This document shows, piece by piece, positions 47,007 through 55,159 of a DNA stretch of 64,000 bases. Position 1 is the stretch's first letter, and each line of letters opens with the position of its first letter. The notes under the pieces are model-generated. The model saw nothing but the letters and a program-made list of their open reading frames with translations. It searched no databases and had not been told where the DNA came from. The stretch is from Polynucleobacter sp. AM-26B4 (GTDB lineage Bacteria > Pseudomonadota > Gammaproteobacteria > Burkholderiales > Burkholderiaceae). The stretch lies in NCBI RefSeq assembly GCF_018882285.1, contig NZ_JACVOT010000001.1, positions 1,495,916-1,559,915 on the forward strand, read 5' to 3'. The translations under genes and the position numbers were made by a program.

Positions 47007-47285
47007 ATGAGTACTCAGAATCCTCAGCAGGTTGAACATCAATTGCAAGCTTGGTTGGATGGCACGGGTCCTTCAACTGAATTGATTCAGGCATTTCGAC
47101 TCTTTTGTAAAGACAGTCAGTTACCCGAGAAATACGGCGTGGCTCTTGAGAATGTTTTATCCAGGGTGGAGTCATCATCACTCTTCACTGAAGAAAGTTG
47201 CTCCTTTAGTAAAAAAGACCTGGCCAATGCTCTGAGCATTTGGTTGGAAAAAGTTCAGCAGTATCAAGCCAAGGAACATCCATGA
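47007..47285 (+). CDS. Hypothetical small soluble protein
   Basis: A 92-residue acidic, helix-rich protein with no signal peptide or membrane helix. Segments such as VEHQLQAWLDGTG and LANALSIWLEKVQQYQ suggest amphipathic helices. I do not recognise the family. GGGAGG lies just upstream of the ATG, close to the end of the nitronate monooxygenase gene (2-nt gap). Its stop overlaps the start of the next gene by ATGA. The tight spacing makes it very likely a real gene of the same operon. Confidence 0.72.
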   Translation: MSTQNPQQVEHQLQAWLDGTGPSTELIQAFRLFCKDSQLPEKYGVALENVLSRVESSSLFTEESCSFSKKDLANALSIWLEKVQQYQAKEHP

Positions 47286-47917
47286 TCAAGCGACTCCTGC
47301 AGTCGACTGTTTGCGTAGCCACTTTGCTCGTAATTAATCCCATTGCAGCTTTGGAGTTTTCTGACATTGCCAATGAAGGCGAAATCAAATATTTAAAAAC
47401 CCGTCCTGATCCAGGCGCCTACAGCTATGAATCAAGGGTGATGATCAGTCCGCAAAGTCTAGATTCTGGGATTGTGACCATTGCCACCTGTCATCGTCAA
47501 TTAGATCCCATCAGAAAAGTGGTGATTGTTTTTAATGAGAATAGAATCAAAAAAATCTCAGTCAAATCTTTGGAAAAAATGAACTCAGCTGAAGTTAAAG
47601 ACAGCCGTGTGACTCTCACCGATGTCGAGCGTGGAGCTTCCATTTGCATTGATTTGGAATCAAGGGCCTTAGACAAGTTGTCGCAAGATCAATACATGTT
47701 GAACGCTGGTCCTTTGATGCGTCGCTACTTTGATGGCTATTTGCCGATGAGTGCGGTCTTGCGCGTTGATTGGCCCAAAAATATGCTGACGCTCGAAAAA
47801 ACATTCCCTGTGGCACAAGATGGGGTGAAGATTGCACAGGGCATTGATGGCGTACAACTAGATATGATCTTTGCAGGCAAGATGACCGCGCAAATTCATT
47901 TAAAGAAAGCTCAGTAA
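47282..47917 (+). CDS. Hypothetical exported protein
   Basis: A 211-residue protein. MIKRLLQSTVCVATLLVI followed by NPIAALEF is a signal peptide cleaved near residue 24, so it is periplasmic or outer-membrane associated. The mature part is beta-rich with two cysteines (ATCHRQL, SICIDLE) that could form a disulfide. I recognise no family. I place the start at the ATG at 47282, which overlaps the stop of the previous gene by four bases; an upstream in-frame reading would run inside that gene without a signal peptide. It is convergent with the next gene. Confidence 0.75.
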   Translation: MIKRLLQSTVCVATLLVINPIAALEFSDIANEGEIKYLKTRPDPGAYSYESRVMISPQSLDSGIVTIATCHRQLDPIRKVVIVFNENRIKKISVKSLEKMNSAEVKDSRVTLTDVERGASICIDLESRALDKLSQDQYMLNAGPLMRRYFDGYLPMSAVLRVDWPKNMLTLEKTFPVAQDGVKIAQGIDGVQLDMIFAGKMTAQIHLKKAQ

Positions 47918-47929
47918 AAACTTACTCGA

Positions 47930-48328
47930 TCAATTTCGATTGAGCTCTTCGCTCAAGCGCTTCCTTGCATTATTTAACTTAGTCCAATGAAGTATTGAAA
48001 ATACAAACATCGGGATCAAGGCAACAAAAATCAATTTAGGGATAAAGATTGCTGCCCAGCAACAACCCATGGCAATGCCATAGGTATAACCAGTATCAAT
48101 CGGCTGGCTGACTCTCTGGCTTTCATACATTCGAAGAAAGCCAGTCTTGATCGATTTGAGTAAAAAGAAGAACCAAATCACATTGAAAACAGGGATGAGC
48201 AGCAACCAAGCCATGCCCGGTGATTGAGTCCTGTATTCAGGGTCAATCGCCTTGATGGTTTTGCTGATGGCCCTGATGTAAAAAACAAAAGTAACAAAAG
48301 GGATGATGATCAAGAAGGCGGCAAACAA
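47930..48328 (-). CDS. Hypothetical small membrane protein
   Basis: A 132-residue integral membrane protein with three hydrophobic segments: FAAFLIIIPFVTFVFYI, MAWLLLIPVFNVIWFFFLL and a C-terminal stretch around AAIFIPKLIFVALIPMFVF. The pattern 'PGMAWLLLIPVFNVIW' resembles a widespread group of small membrane proteins of unknown function. I choose a TTG start at 48328 because AGGAG lies seven bases before it; an in-frame GTG at 48367 would give 145 residues. It is convergent with the exported protein gene and divergent from the isochorismatase-like gene. Confidence 0.68.
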   Translation of the reverse strand: MFAAFLIIIPFVTFVFYIRAISKTIKAIDPEYRTQSPGMAWLLLIPVFNVIWFFFLLKSIKTGFLRMYESQRVSQPIDTGYTYGIAMGCCWAAIFIPKLIFVALIPMFVFSILHWTKLNNARKRLSEELNRN

Positions 48329-48396
48329 ATTATTACTCCTGTGTCTCTTTTTATAAGAAAATACCACGTATTCATCTTAAAGAATCATTACTCATT

Positions 48397-49002
48397 ATGT
48401 CTATACTTTTAAACGCACAAGAAACTCAATTGGTTTTGGTTGATTATCAAAGCAAATTAATGCCAGTGATTCATCAGGCAGAGCAGGTATTGGCCAATGC
48501 GGTGCGCTTGGCAAAAATTGCCAAGTTATTACAGTTGCCCATCATTGGCACTGAGCAAAACCCAGACAAGCTAGGGCCTAATGATGCTCAGCTGAAAGCT
48601 CTTTGCCAGAAAACTCTGACCAAGATGTATTTTGGTGCTTGCGCGGATGGTTTGGTTGATGAGTTAAGAGCTCCGCCAAAACCCATGGGTAATGCCAGAA
48701 GTTTGCCCAAGCACATCCAGCGCAAACAAGAAGATCAAAGTGAGAAAAACACCATTTTGATCGCAGGATGTGAGACCCATGTTTGTTTATTACAAACTGC
48801 TTTAGGTTTGCTTGATGAAGAGTTCGATGTGTGGGTTGTGACCGATGCTTGCAGTTCTCGCACAGAAGCTAATCGTGATGCTGCCTTTGATCGCTTGGCA
48901 TCCAACGGTGCTGAGCTGGTGACAACTGAGATGGTGGTCTTTGAGCTCTTGCAGTCTTGTGAGCATCCTCAGTTCAAAGAAGGCTTGGCGCTCATCAAGT
49001 AA
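48397..49002 (+). CDS. Isochorismatase-family cysteine hydrolase
   Basis: A 201-residue cytosolic hydrolase. Asp16 in LVLVDYQ is the catalytic acid and AGCETHVCLLQTA near residue 124 holds the nucleophilic Cys with the family cis-peptide turn. VWVVTDACSSRTEANRDAA near 148 is the following conserved region. The family includes YcaC-like and nicotinamidase-like enzymes; the substrate is unknown. An insertion with PKPMGNARSLPKHIQRK lies between the Lys and Cys regions. The gene stands alone, convergent with the RsuA-like gene. Confidence 0.85.
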   Translation: MSILLNAQETQLVLVDYQSKLMPVIHQAEQVLANAVRLAKIAKLLQLPIIGTEQNPDKLGPNDAQLKALCQKTLTKMYFGACADGLVDELRAPPKPMGNARSLPKHIQRKQEDQSEKNTILIAGCETHVCLLQTALGLLDEEFDVWVVTDACSSRTEANRDAAFDRLASNGAELVTTEMVVFELLQSCEHPQFKEGLALIK

Positions 49003-49009
49003 TACTTGT

Positions 49010-49738
49010 TTAGCTGTCAGCCAAGCTGACAGAAAGCTGCTTTAGGTCATCAGGGTAAAGCCAGCGCCATTCGCCTTCAGCCAAATCAGCTGGTAAGTGA
49101 TATTCGCCAATCGATAGTCGATGTAATTGAGCCACGTGATTGCCAACAGCTGCCATCATTCGTTTGACTTGGTGATATCGGCCTTCAACGATAGTCATTT
49201 CTAAAACTCTGCTGGAGCGCTGCACACAGGCTTTGGCAAAGCACGGCTTGGGATCATCATCTAAAACAACCCCTTTCAAAAGGTGTTGAATTTGTCCTTC
49301 AGTTAAATCATCCGCAGTGGTGATTTGATACACCTTGCCAATGTTCTTTTTAGGGGTGGTCATGCGGTGAATGAACTGACCATCATCTGACATCAAGATC
49401 AAACCAGTCGTGTCATGGTCTAAGCGTCCAACACACTGAATGCCACGCTCAACCAAAGGTTGCGGAAGTAGGCCGTAAATACTTGGATGATGGCTGGTTT
49501 TGTGGGAGCATTCATAGCCGACTGGCTTATGGAATGCTACATAGGCTTTTTCATGAAACTCCCATGACTCCCCATCCACCTCAAGCTGTAAATTCTCGGT
49601 CGGGATTCTTTCATCAGGGTCTTCAGCCAAAATGCCATTGACCTTGACGAGCTCGGCATAAACCAGGTCGCTGCAGTAGCGACGCGTTCCAAACCCTTGG
49701 CTAAAAAGGATTTTTTCTAAAGAAAGGGGTTTTGCCAT
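49010..49738 (-). CDS. rsuA: RsuA-type 16S rRNA pseudouridine synthase
   Basis: A 242-residue RNA-modifying enzyme. Residues about 1-55 form an S4 RNA-binding domain (SLEKILFSQGFGTRRYCSDL). CVGRLDHDTTGLILMSDDG near 101-119 contains the catalytic Asp of the RsuA/RluB/E/F group, and VVEGRYHQVKRMMAAVGN-like sequence near 182 is the family end motif (TIVEGRYHQVKRMM). RsuA makes pseudouridine 516 in 16S rRNA; the closely related RluE/F types cannot be fully excluded. It is divergent from the lactate dehydrogenase-like gene. Confidence 0.85.
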   Translation of the reverse strand: MAKPLSLEKILFSQGFGTRRYCSDLVYAELVKVNGILAEDPDERIPTENLQLEVDGESWEFHEKAYVAFHKPVGYECSHKTSHHPSIYGLLPQPLVERGIQCVGRLDHDTTGLILMSDDGQFIHRMTTPKKNIGKVYQITTADDLTEGQIQHLLKGVVLDDDPKPCFAKACVQRSSRVLEMTIVEGRYHQVKRMMAAVGNHVAQLHRLSIGEYHLPADLAEGEWRWLYPDDLKQLSVSLADS

Positions 49739-49761
49739 GCTGAGTAAAGAATATCTATAAT
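49732..49761 (+). promoter_or_regulatory. Putative sigma-70 promoter of the FMN-dependent dehydrogenase gene
   Basis: TTGCCA at 49732-49737 (five of six) and an exact TATAAT at 49756-49761 are 18 nt apart. The -35 box overlaps the start of the divergent rsuA-like gene. The expected leader is about 55 nt. Confidence 0.55.
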
Positions 49762-49823
49762 GGTGAAAAGCGAAATATTACAGCCTTACTTGCTTCAAAT
49801 ACTGAATCCCTGAGGAGATGATA

Positions 49824-50969
49824 GTGCCAGTTATTACCAATATTGAAGATTTGCGCATTTTGCATAAAAAAAGAACACCTAAGATGTTCTATGACTATGC
49901 AGATTCTGGTTCTTGGACTGAGTCCACTTATCGCTCAAACGAATCTGACTTTCAAAAGATCAAGCTGCGCCAAAAAGTGGCTGTGAACATGGAAAACAGA
50001 ACGACCAAAACAAAAATGATTGGTCAAGAAGTGGCGATGCCAGTGGCATTGGCTCCAACGGGTTTAACTGGTATGCAGCATGCTGATGGCGAGATCTTGG
50101 CTGCCAAGGCTGCCGAAAAGTTTGGTGTGCCATTCTGTTTATCAACCATGAGTATTTGCTCTATTGAAGATGTCGCAGAGCACACCACCAAGCCTTTTTG
50201 GTTCCAGCTTTATGTCATGAAAGATCGTGGCTTCATCGAGCGCTTGATTGATCGTGCGAAAGCAGCCAAATGTTCTGCTTTGGTACTCACACTTGATTTG
50301 CAAATTCTGGGTCAGCGTCACAAAGACCTTAAAAACGGTTTATCTGCGCCACCGAAATTAACGATTCCAAACATCATCAACATGATGACCAAGCCACGTT
50401 GGTGCATGGGCATGCTCGGCACGCAACGTAGAACCTTCAGAAACATCGTTGGTCACGCAACAGGTGTGGGCAATATGTCATCTTTATCATCTTGGACAGC
50501 AGAGCAGTTTGATCCAGGCTTGAATTGGGGTGATGTGGAATGGATTAAAAACCGTTGGGGTGGCAAGCTCATCATCAAGGGTATTTTGGATGAGGGTGAT
50601 GCACGTTTGGCGGCCAACTCTGGCGCCGATGCTCTGATTGTTTCTAATCACGGTGGCCGTCAGTTAGATGGCGCTGTTTCTAGTATTCAGGCCTTGCCTG
50701 GCATCGTCGATGCGGTTGGTAAAGACATTGAAGTGTGGATGGACGGCGGCATTCGTTCAGGTCAAGATGTTTTGAAAGCTTGGGCATTGGGCGCTAAAGG
50801 TACCTTGATTGGTCGTCCTTTCTTATATGGTCTTGGTGCCATGGGTGAGGCTGGTGTGACCAAGTGTCTTGAAATCATTCATAAAGAATTGGATATCACC
50901 ATGGCCTTCACAGGACACAGAGATATTCAAAACGTCACCAAAGACATTTTGTATCCAGGTACTTTCTAA
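49824..50969 (+). CDS. lldD: FMN-dependent alpha-hydroxy acid dehydrogenase (LldD-like)
   Basis: A 381-residue TIM-barrel flavoenzyme oxidising L-lactate or a similar 2-hydroxy acid and feeding electrons to the respiratory chain. The catalytic His and Arg are in SNHGGRQLDGAVSS near residue 272, and VWMDGGIRSGQDVLKAWALG and GRPFLYGLGAMGE bind the FMN phosphate. FYDYADSGSWTE near the start is family-typical. I prefer the GTG at 49824 (MPVITNIEDL), which has TGAGGAG at the right distance; the ATG at 49818 lies almost on top of that ribosome site. Substrate could also be glycolate or mandelate. Confidence 0.85.
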   Translation: MPVITNIEDLRILHKKRTPKMFYDYADSGSWTESTYRSNESDFQKIKLRQKVAVNMENRTTKTKMIGQEVAMPVALAPTGLTGMQHADGEILAAKAAEKFGVPFCLSTMSICSIEDVAEHTTKPFWFQLYVMKDRGFIERLIDRAKAAKCSALVLTLDLQILGQRHKDLKNGLSAPPKLTIPNIINMMTKPRWCMGMLGTQRRTFRNIVGHATGVGNMSSLSSWTAEQFDPGLNWGDVEWIKNRWGGKLIIKGILDEGDARLAANSGADALIVSNHGGRQLDGAVSSIQALPGIVDAVGKDIEVWMDGGIRSGQDVLKAWALGAKGTLIGRPFLYGLGAMGEAGVTKCLEIIHKELDITMAFTGHRDIQNVTKDILYPGTF

Positions 50970-50996
50970 ATAGCCTGTTCTTTGCTGAGATTCACT

Positions 50997-51030
50997 GAAA
51001 ATAAGCGACCTGGGTCGCTTATTTTCTTTC
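50997..51030. terminator. Intrinsic terminator after lldD
   Basis: GAAAATAAGCGACC (50997-51010) and GGTCGCTTATTTTC (51013-51026) form a perfect 14-bp inverted repeat with a 2-nt gap. A-rich and T-rich arms flank a GC core, so it can act in both directions. Confidence 0.82.
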
Positions 51031-51070
51031 TATTTGGTGAGATTGCCCGACCTGCGGTATATTCACTTAT

Positions 51071-51517
51071 ATGATGAATCCCAGTACCTTGAGCGATAGT
51101 ATTCAATTGGCTGTAGCGCCAGTTTTCTTGTTAACAGCAGTGGCTGGCATGATTGGCGCCTTGACTCAGCGCTTGGCTCGTGTGATTGACCGAGCTCGAG
51201 TGCTTCATAAAGAACTCATGGATGAGAATCTTAAGCCCTCAATCCGAGCATCTTACGATCAAGAGTTAAAGAACATTGCTACCCGCGGACGCTTCATCAA
51301 TGTCTCAATGATCTTTTTGGTCTTGTGCGCCATCATGATTGGATTGACCATCTTGGAATTATTTTTCGCTGAAACAAGCGGTGGAAAACTGATGGTGTCA
51401 GCATTTGTCCTCTATACATTTGTGGCTGGTATCGGCTCATTCATTCTGGCTTTGATTTCTCTCTTGATTGAAGTGCTGATCGCTTCTTATTCGATTCGTT
51501 GGAAACCACACAATTAA
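51071..51517 (+). CDS. DUF2721 family membrane protein
   Basis: A 148-residue protein with a first hydrophobic segment at about residues 14-32 (LAVAPVFLLTAVAGMIGAL), a charged loop (RLARVIDRARVLHKEL) and two C-terminal membrane helices at about 75-95 and 108-135. The run QRLARVIDRAR and the layout fit the DUF2721 family, of unknown function. Start at ATG 51071 or the next codon, also ATG; no ribosome site is obvious. It stands alone between a terminator and the AT-rich repeat tract. Confidence 0.8.
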   Translation: MMNPSTLSDSIQLAVAPVFLLTAVAGMIGALTQRLARVIDRARVLHKELMDENLKPSIRASYDQELKNIATRGRFINVSMIFLVLCAIMIGLTILELFFAETSGGKLMVSAFVLYTFVAGIGSFILALISLLIEVLIASYSIRWKPHN

Positions 51518-51535
51518 TCCATACTTCTAGATTCA

Positions 51536-51564
51536 AATAAACAATAAATAAACAATAAATAAAA
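51536..51564 (+). repeat. 11-bp AT-rich tandem repeat
   Basis: AATAAACAATA is repeated twice exactly (51536-51546, 51547-51557) and begun a third time. It lies in the 88-nt gap before the carbonic-anhydrase-like gene and is followed by a purine-rich stretch that serves as ribosome site. It may be an UP-like or curved element, or a chance slippage product. Confidence 0.7.
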
Positions 51565-51605
51565 AAATCAATACAAAGATAAAGACAAAAAAGAAAGAAG
51601 ACACC

Positions 51606-52139
51606 ATGACCATCTACCAATACAAAGACAAAGCTCCAAAAATTCATGATTCAGCTTTTGTCGCTAAAGAAGCCACATTGATTGGTGATGTGATTTTGAA
51701 TGAAGATGTGAGTGTCTGGCCTGGTGTGGTGATTCGTGGTGACAATGAGCCCATCACAGTGGGCAAGGGCAGCAATGTCCAAGAAGGCACAGTGATGCAC
51801 ACGGACATGGGCTGTCCTTTGACTTTGGCTGAAAATGTGACGGTGGGCCATCAGGCGATGTTGCACGGTTGCACGATTGGAGAGAACTCATTGATTGGTA
51901 TTCAAGCGGTGGTGCTCAATCGTGCGGTGATTGGTAAGAACTGTTTGGTCGGTGCTGGTTCAGTGGTGACCGAAGGAAAAGTATTCCCAGACAACTCTTT
52001 GATCCTAGGCTCACCTGCCAAAGTGGTTCGTGAACTGACGCCTGAAGCGATCGCCGGTCTCAAAGCCAGCGCAGAAAATTATGTGGCTAAAAAGAACTTA
52101 TTCAAAGCCCACTTGGTTGAACTTCCAAGCAAATCTTAA
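51606..52139 (+). CDS. Gamma-carbonic-anhydrase family protein (YrdA-like)
   Basis: A 177-residue left-handed beta-helix protein built of hexapeptide repeats (for example ATLIGDVILNEDVSVWPG). Metal-ligand histidines are visible in VMHTDMG and VTVGHQAMLHGC, as in gamma carbonic anhydrases and the YrdA group. Whether it hydrates CO2 is unproven for YrdA-type members. RGDNEPITVGKGSNVQEG is the family signature. Length is normal. It precedes the CidA/LrgB pair by 9 nt. Confidence 0.88.
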   Translation: MTIYQYKDKAPKIHDSAFVAKEATLIGDVILNEDVSVWPGVVIRGDNEPITVGKGSNVQEGTVMHTDMGCPLTLAENVTVGHQAMLHGCTIGENSLIGIQAVVLNRAVIGKNCLVGAGSVVTEGKVFPDNSLILGSPAKVVRELTPEAIAGLKASAENYVAKKNLFKAHLVELPSKS

Positions 52140-52148
52140 ATCCATCAG

Positions 52149-52502
52149 ATGATTTCTGGCTTAGTCCAAATCTTATTGTGGCAAGGCTTGGGAGAGCTGA
52201 TCTCTCATTTCTTCTTGCCCATCATTCCAGGGCCGGTTATAGGTTTGGTTTTTTTGTTGATTTTCTTGATCATCAAAGGGCACGTTAATTCATCTTTGGC
52301 CTTGGTCTCTGATGCCTTCAGTCAGCACCTAGGTGTCTTGTTCATTCCAGCCGCTGTGGGTGTGATCTTATTTTTGCCTCAGCTAAAAGCCAATGCGCTT
52401 GCTGTGATTTCTGCTCTGTTGGTGAGCGTGGTGGCGACCATTGTGGTGACCGCAGTTGTACTGCGTTTCATTTCAAAAAAGGATTCACATGAATCCCAAT
52501 GA
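52149..52502 (+). CDS. CidA/LrgA family membrane protein
   Basis: A 117-residue protein with four hydrophobic helices. FFLPIIPGPVIGLVFLLIFL near residues 21-40 and HLGVLFIPAAVGVILFLPQL near 61-80 are the CidA/LrgA marks. The family is holin-like in Staphylococcus and is also linked to pyruvate or other small-molecule transport. Its gene overlaps the LrgB-type gene by 14 nt, the usual pair. No regulator (LytSR or CidR type) lies beside it. Confidence 0.87.
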   Translation: MISGLVQILLWQGLGELISHFFLPIIPGPVIGLVFLLIFLIIKGHVNSSLALVSDAFSQHLGVLFIPAAVGVILFLPQLKANALAVISALLVSVVATIVVTAVVLRFISKKDSHESQ

Positions 52503-53214
52503 TTTGCAGATCGCAGAAATTTGGGTCTATCTTTCTGGTAGTCCCTTATTTGCTTTGATCCTCACGTTGACTGCTTATCAAGTCGGTAGCTTCTTTTATC
52601 AAAAGACTGATCGCAATCCCTTGGCCAATCCCGTAGCAATTGCTGTGATTTTAGTGGCCATCGCTTTGTATTTGGTGGATATGCCATATCAAAAGTATTT
52701 TGAGGGCGCTCAGTTTGTGCACTTCTTATTAGGTACAGCCACGGTATCTTTGGCCATTCCAATTTACCGTGGGGTGGCAGCACTCAAGGCTCGCGTATTT
52801 CCTTTGTTGATTGCCTTGCTCTGTGGCGGTGTCGTATCGATTGTCAGTGCTGTTGGTGTGGCCACATTCTTGGGTGCTGACAGTGCCATCATCGGTGCCT
52901 TCTATCCTAAATCAGTGACTGCACCGATCGCGATGGGTGTGGCTGAGCGCTTAGGAGTATCGCCAACACTGACCGCTGTATTTGCTGTGATCACTGGCAT
53001 CCTTGGTGCCATTCTGGGCAGCCATATTCTGAATCTCTTAGGCATGAAGCAGTGGTGGCAAAGAGGTTTTGCCATTGGTGTGGCAGCGCATGGCATTGGC
53101 ACATCAAGAGCCTTTGCCGTTCATCCAGAAGCTGGCACCTATGCCAGTTTGGCCATGGGTCTACACGGCATCTTGGGTGCCTTGCTCATACCGCTTTTAA
53201 AAAATTACATTTGA
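52489..53214 (+). CDS. CidB/LrgB family membrane protein
   Basis: A 241-residue membrane protein with about seven helices, partner of the preceding CidA/LrgA protein. FLGADSAIIGAFYPKSVTAP near residue 125 and AAHGIGTSRAFAVHPEAGTY near 200 are strong LrgB signatures. The true start is the ATG at 52489 (MNPNDLQIAEIW), inside the end of the cidA-like gene. Its last 10 bases overlap the convergent amidase gene. Confidence 0.9.
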   Translation: MNPNDLQIAEIWVYLSGSPLFALILTLTAYQVGSFFYQKTDRNPLANPVAIAVILVAIALYLVDMPYQKYFEGAQFVHFLLGTATVSLAIPIYRGVAALKARVFPLLIALLCGGVVSIVSAVGVATFLGADSAIIGAFYPKSVTAPIAMGVAERLGVSPTLTAVFAVITGILGAILGSHILNLLGMKQWWQRGFAIGVAAHGIGTSRAFAVHPEAGTYASLAMGLHGILGALLIPLLKNYI

Positions 53215-54491
53215 GCTTTTAATAAAGCATCCGCCACTGATAGCAAGAGGCGGTCTCTGCCTCTTCGAGCCACTAATTGAACGCCCACTGGCATGCCATT
53301 AGGTCCCTTGAATAATGGCAAGGTAATGCACGGCAAACCCATCAAGGTCCAAACTCGACAGAAGATGGGGTCTCCGGTTGAGGTATGACCATGAGGTGCT
53401 TCGCCGATCGCACTTGGTGCAATGATCACATCAATCTCTTGACTCAATAATTGATCAATTGACATGCGAGCCTGTTCAGCCACTATCAAATCCGCGTTGT
53501 ACTGCTCGTAAGAAATGGCAGCACCTTGTTTGATCAAACCGCGCAACTGTTGGCTCAACTCTTCTGCATGATTGGTTTGCTCAAAAGAAAAGCTGCGAGC
53601 ACTCTCTGACCACATGATTCTACCTTGCAGCTCTGACATCTTTTTAAAGATCGTTGGCAGCTTGATTTCAGGAACTGAAACTTTGAATAGATCTTCGGCT
53701 AAAAGAGCAGCATGGGCGATGGCAGCCACAGTGTCTGCTGAAGCCAAATGACCATCGTAGGTCAGGCAAGTGGCAATGCGAGGTTTTTTGCTGAGCTTAT
53801 CAAGCTTGGCTAATTCAGTATCACCAGACATCACAGCCACACACAAAGCAGCATCTTCAACAGTTCTACTGAAACTACCCAAAGTATCTAAAGAGGGCGA
53901 TAAGCTTTTGGCGCCACCTAAACTGATTTTGCCGTAGGTAGGCTTGTATCCAACCACGCCACAGAAAGCGGCTGGTCTGATTACTGAAGCAGCTGTTTGA
54001 CTGCCAGTGGCCAATGGAATCATCTCATCGGCTACGGCAGCAGCAGAGCCACTGGATGAACCCCCTGGGGTGTATTCAGGGTTGCGAGGATTTCTGGTTT
54101 TGCCGCCTTTAAAGGTGGCAAATTCAGTAGTAACTGTTTTACCTAACAAAATGCCACCAGCTTGACGCATCAATGAAATGTGTACGGCATCACTGTTGGG
54201 GCGATTGTTCTCGTAAATAGGGGAGCCATAACGCGTTGGAAAGTCGTGGGTGTCAAACAAATCTTTCGCGCCAAATGGCAAGCCGTGTAATAAGCCTTGA
54301 TTCGCAGAACGATCCAAATAGCGGGCTCTATCTAAAGCCGCTTTGAAATTTGTTTCTACCCACGCTTGAGTAGAAGATTCTTTGTCTTCGATTCTTTCAA
54401 TACAAGAGCGAAGTAGTTCTTCAGAACTTAATTGATTGGCCTGAATTTTTTTAGCAGCTTCAGTGGCTGAAAGTTGGTATGGTTTTTTCAT
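53205..54491 (-). CDS. Amidase signature family protein
   Basis: A 428-residue hydrolase. The Ser-cisSer-Lys triad is in view: Lys in GLPFGAKDLFD near residue 76, the Gly/Ser-rich PGGSSSGSAAAVADEM near 140 with cis-Ser, and the nucleophile Ser in the following TGSQTAASVIRPAAFCG near 158-174. The family includes GatA, but no gatB/gatC are nearby and the C-terminus differs, so this is a free amidase of unknown substrate. The ATG start is at 54491. Its end overlaps the LrgB gene by 10 nt. Confidence 0.88.
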   Translation of the reverse strand: MKKPYQLSATEAAKKIQANQLSSEELLRSCIERIEDKESSTQAWVETNFKAALDRARYLDRSANQGLLHGLPFGAKDLFDTHDFPTRYGSPIYENNRPNSDAVHISLMRQAGGILLGKTVTTEFATFKGGKTRNPRNPEYTPGGSSSGSAAAVADEMIPLATGSQTAASVIRPAAFCGVVGYKPTYGKISLGGAKSLSPSLDTLGSFSRTVEDAALCVAVMSGDTELAKLDKLSKKPRIATCLTYDGHLASADTVAAIAHAALLAEDLFKVSVPEIKLPTIFKKMSELQGRIMWSESARSFSFEQTNHAEELSQQLRGLIKQGAAISYEQYNADLIVAEQARMSIDQLLSQEIDVIIAPSAIGEAPHGHTSTGDPIFCRVWTLMGLPCITLPLFKGPNGMPVGVQLVARRGRDRLLLSVADALLKAQM

Positions 54492-54536
54492 GGCTAAATC
54501 TTACATCTGAACAACCATTTGTGCTTCAATCATCTT

Positions 54537-54848
54537 ATGAACAATTCATTACCTGCGTGGATAAGCATCGATGGCGATTCTGCCGATAGCTTCATCATTG
54601 CTTTGCATTGTCAGCCAGGGGCTAAAAAGACTGAGGTCCAAGGTGAACATGATGGGAGACTCAAGCTCAGATTAGCAGCACCTCCCGTTGAAGGGAAGGC
54701 CAATGAAGCATTGATTCAGTGGTTATCCAAAACACTTGAAATTCGTCGAGCCAATATTGAACTGTTGGCGGGTGACTTAAGTCGACTCAAGAGAGTAAGA
54801 GTTCAAGGAATCACGGCCGAGCAAATTAAGACCATTCTTTTAAGCTAA
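54537..54848 (+). CDS. DUF167 (YggU) family protein
   Basis: A 103-residue protein of the YggU family. HCQPGAKKTEVQGEHDGRLK near residues 22-41 and RLAAPPVEGKANEALIQWL near 44-62 are the conserved segments. The function is unknown. I start at the ATG at 54537 (MNNSLPAW); an in-frame GTG six codons earlier is less likely. It is divergent from the amidase gene with a 45-nt gap. Confidence 0.88.
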   Translation: MNNSLPAWISIDGDSADSFIIALHCQPGAKKTEVQGEHDGRLKLRLAAPPVEGKANEALIQWLSKTLEIRRANIELLAGDLSRLKRVRVQGITAEQIKTILLS

Positions 54849-54943
54849 ATATTTCCCCTTGCAAGTACTGGGGTATTATTTATAAAATACATAAGTAATT
54901 ACAATCCTTCCTTCTTTAAAGGGAGACTAGATTCAAATACTTA

Positions 54944-55159
54944 TTGAACGTCACGAATGGATGGAACAAAGATCAAATTGATTCTTGTTCAAGATATTTT
55001 CACTCATTGTCACTGGCTGCATTGTTATCAATAGCAGGACTACCGTTTTCTGGAGCTGAAATCATTGAATATGCTTTGAAAGCATCAATTTTATTGACTC
55101 TATCAATCGGACTTTTCTTGTTGGGAGCTTATTTATTGAAAGGACAGAAAAATGGATAA
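54944..55159 (+). CDS. Hypothetical small membrane protein (71 residues)
   Basis: A 71-residue protein with two hydrophobic segments (SLSLAALLSIAGLPF and ASILLTLSIGLFLLGAYLL) and a short basic end. It lies in the 448-base stretch between the YggU and YgiQ genes, which is notably AT-rich compared with its surroundings. The start seems to be TTG; GGGAGA at 54921-54926 is rather far upstream. Its stop overlaps the start of the next small gene in ATGGATAA, which suggests coupled translation. I recognise no family. Confidence 0.5.
   Translation: MNVTNGWNKDQIDSCSRYFHSLSLAALLSIAGLPFSGAEIIEYALKASILLTLSIGLFLLGAYLLKGQKNG

Noticed and set aside
47934..47957. Small stems between the convergent genes near 47930
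   Set aside because: Stems of five or six pairs within or next to coding sequence, with no T-run; not convincing as terminators.
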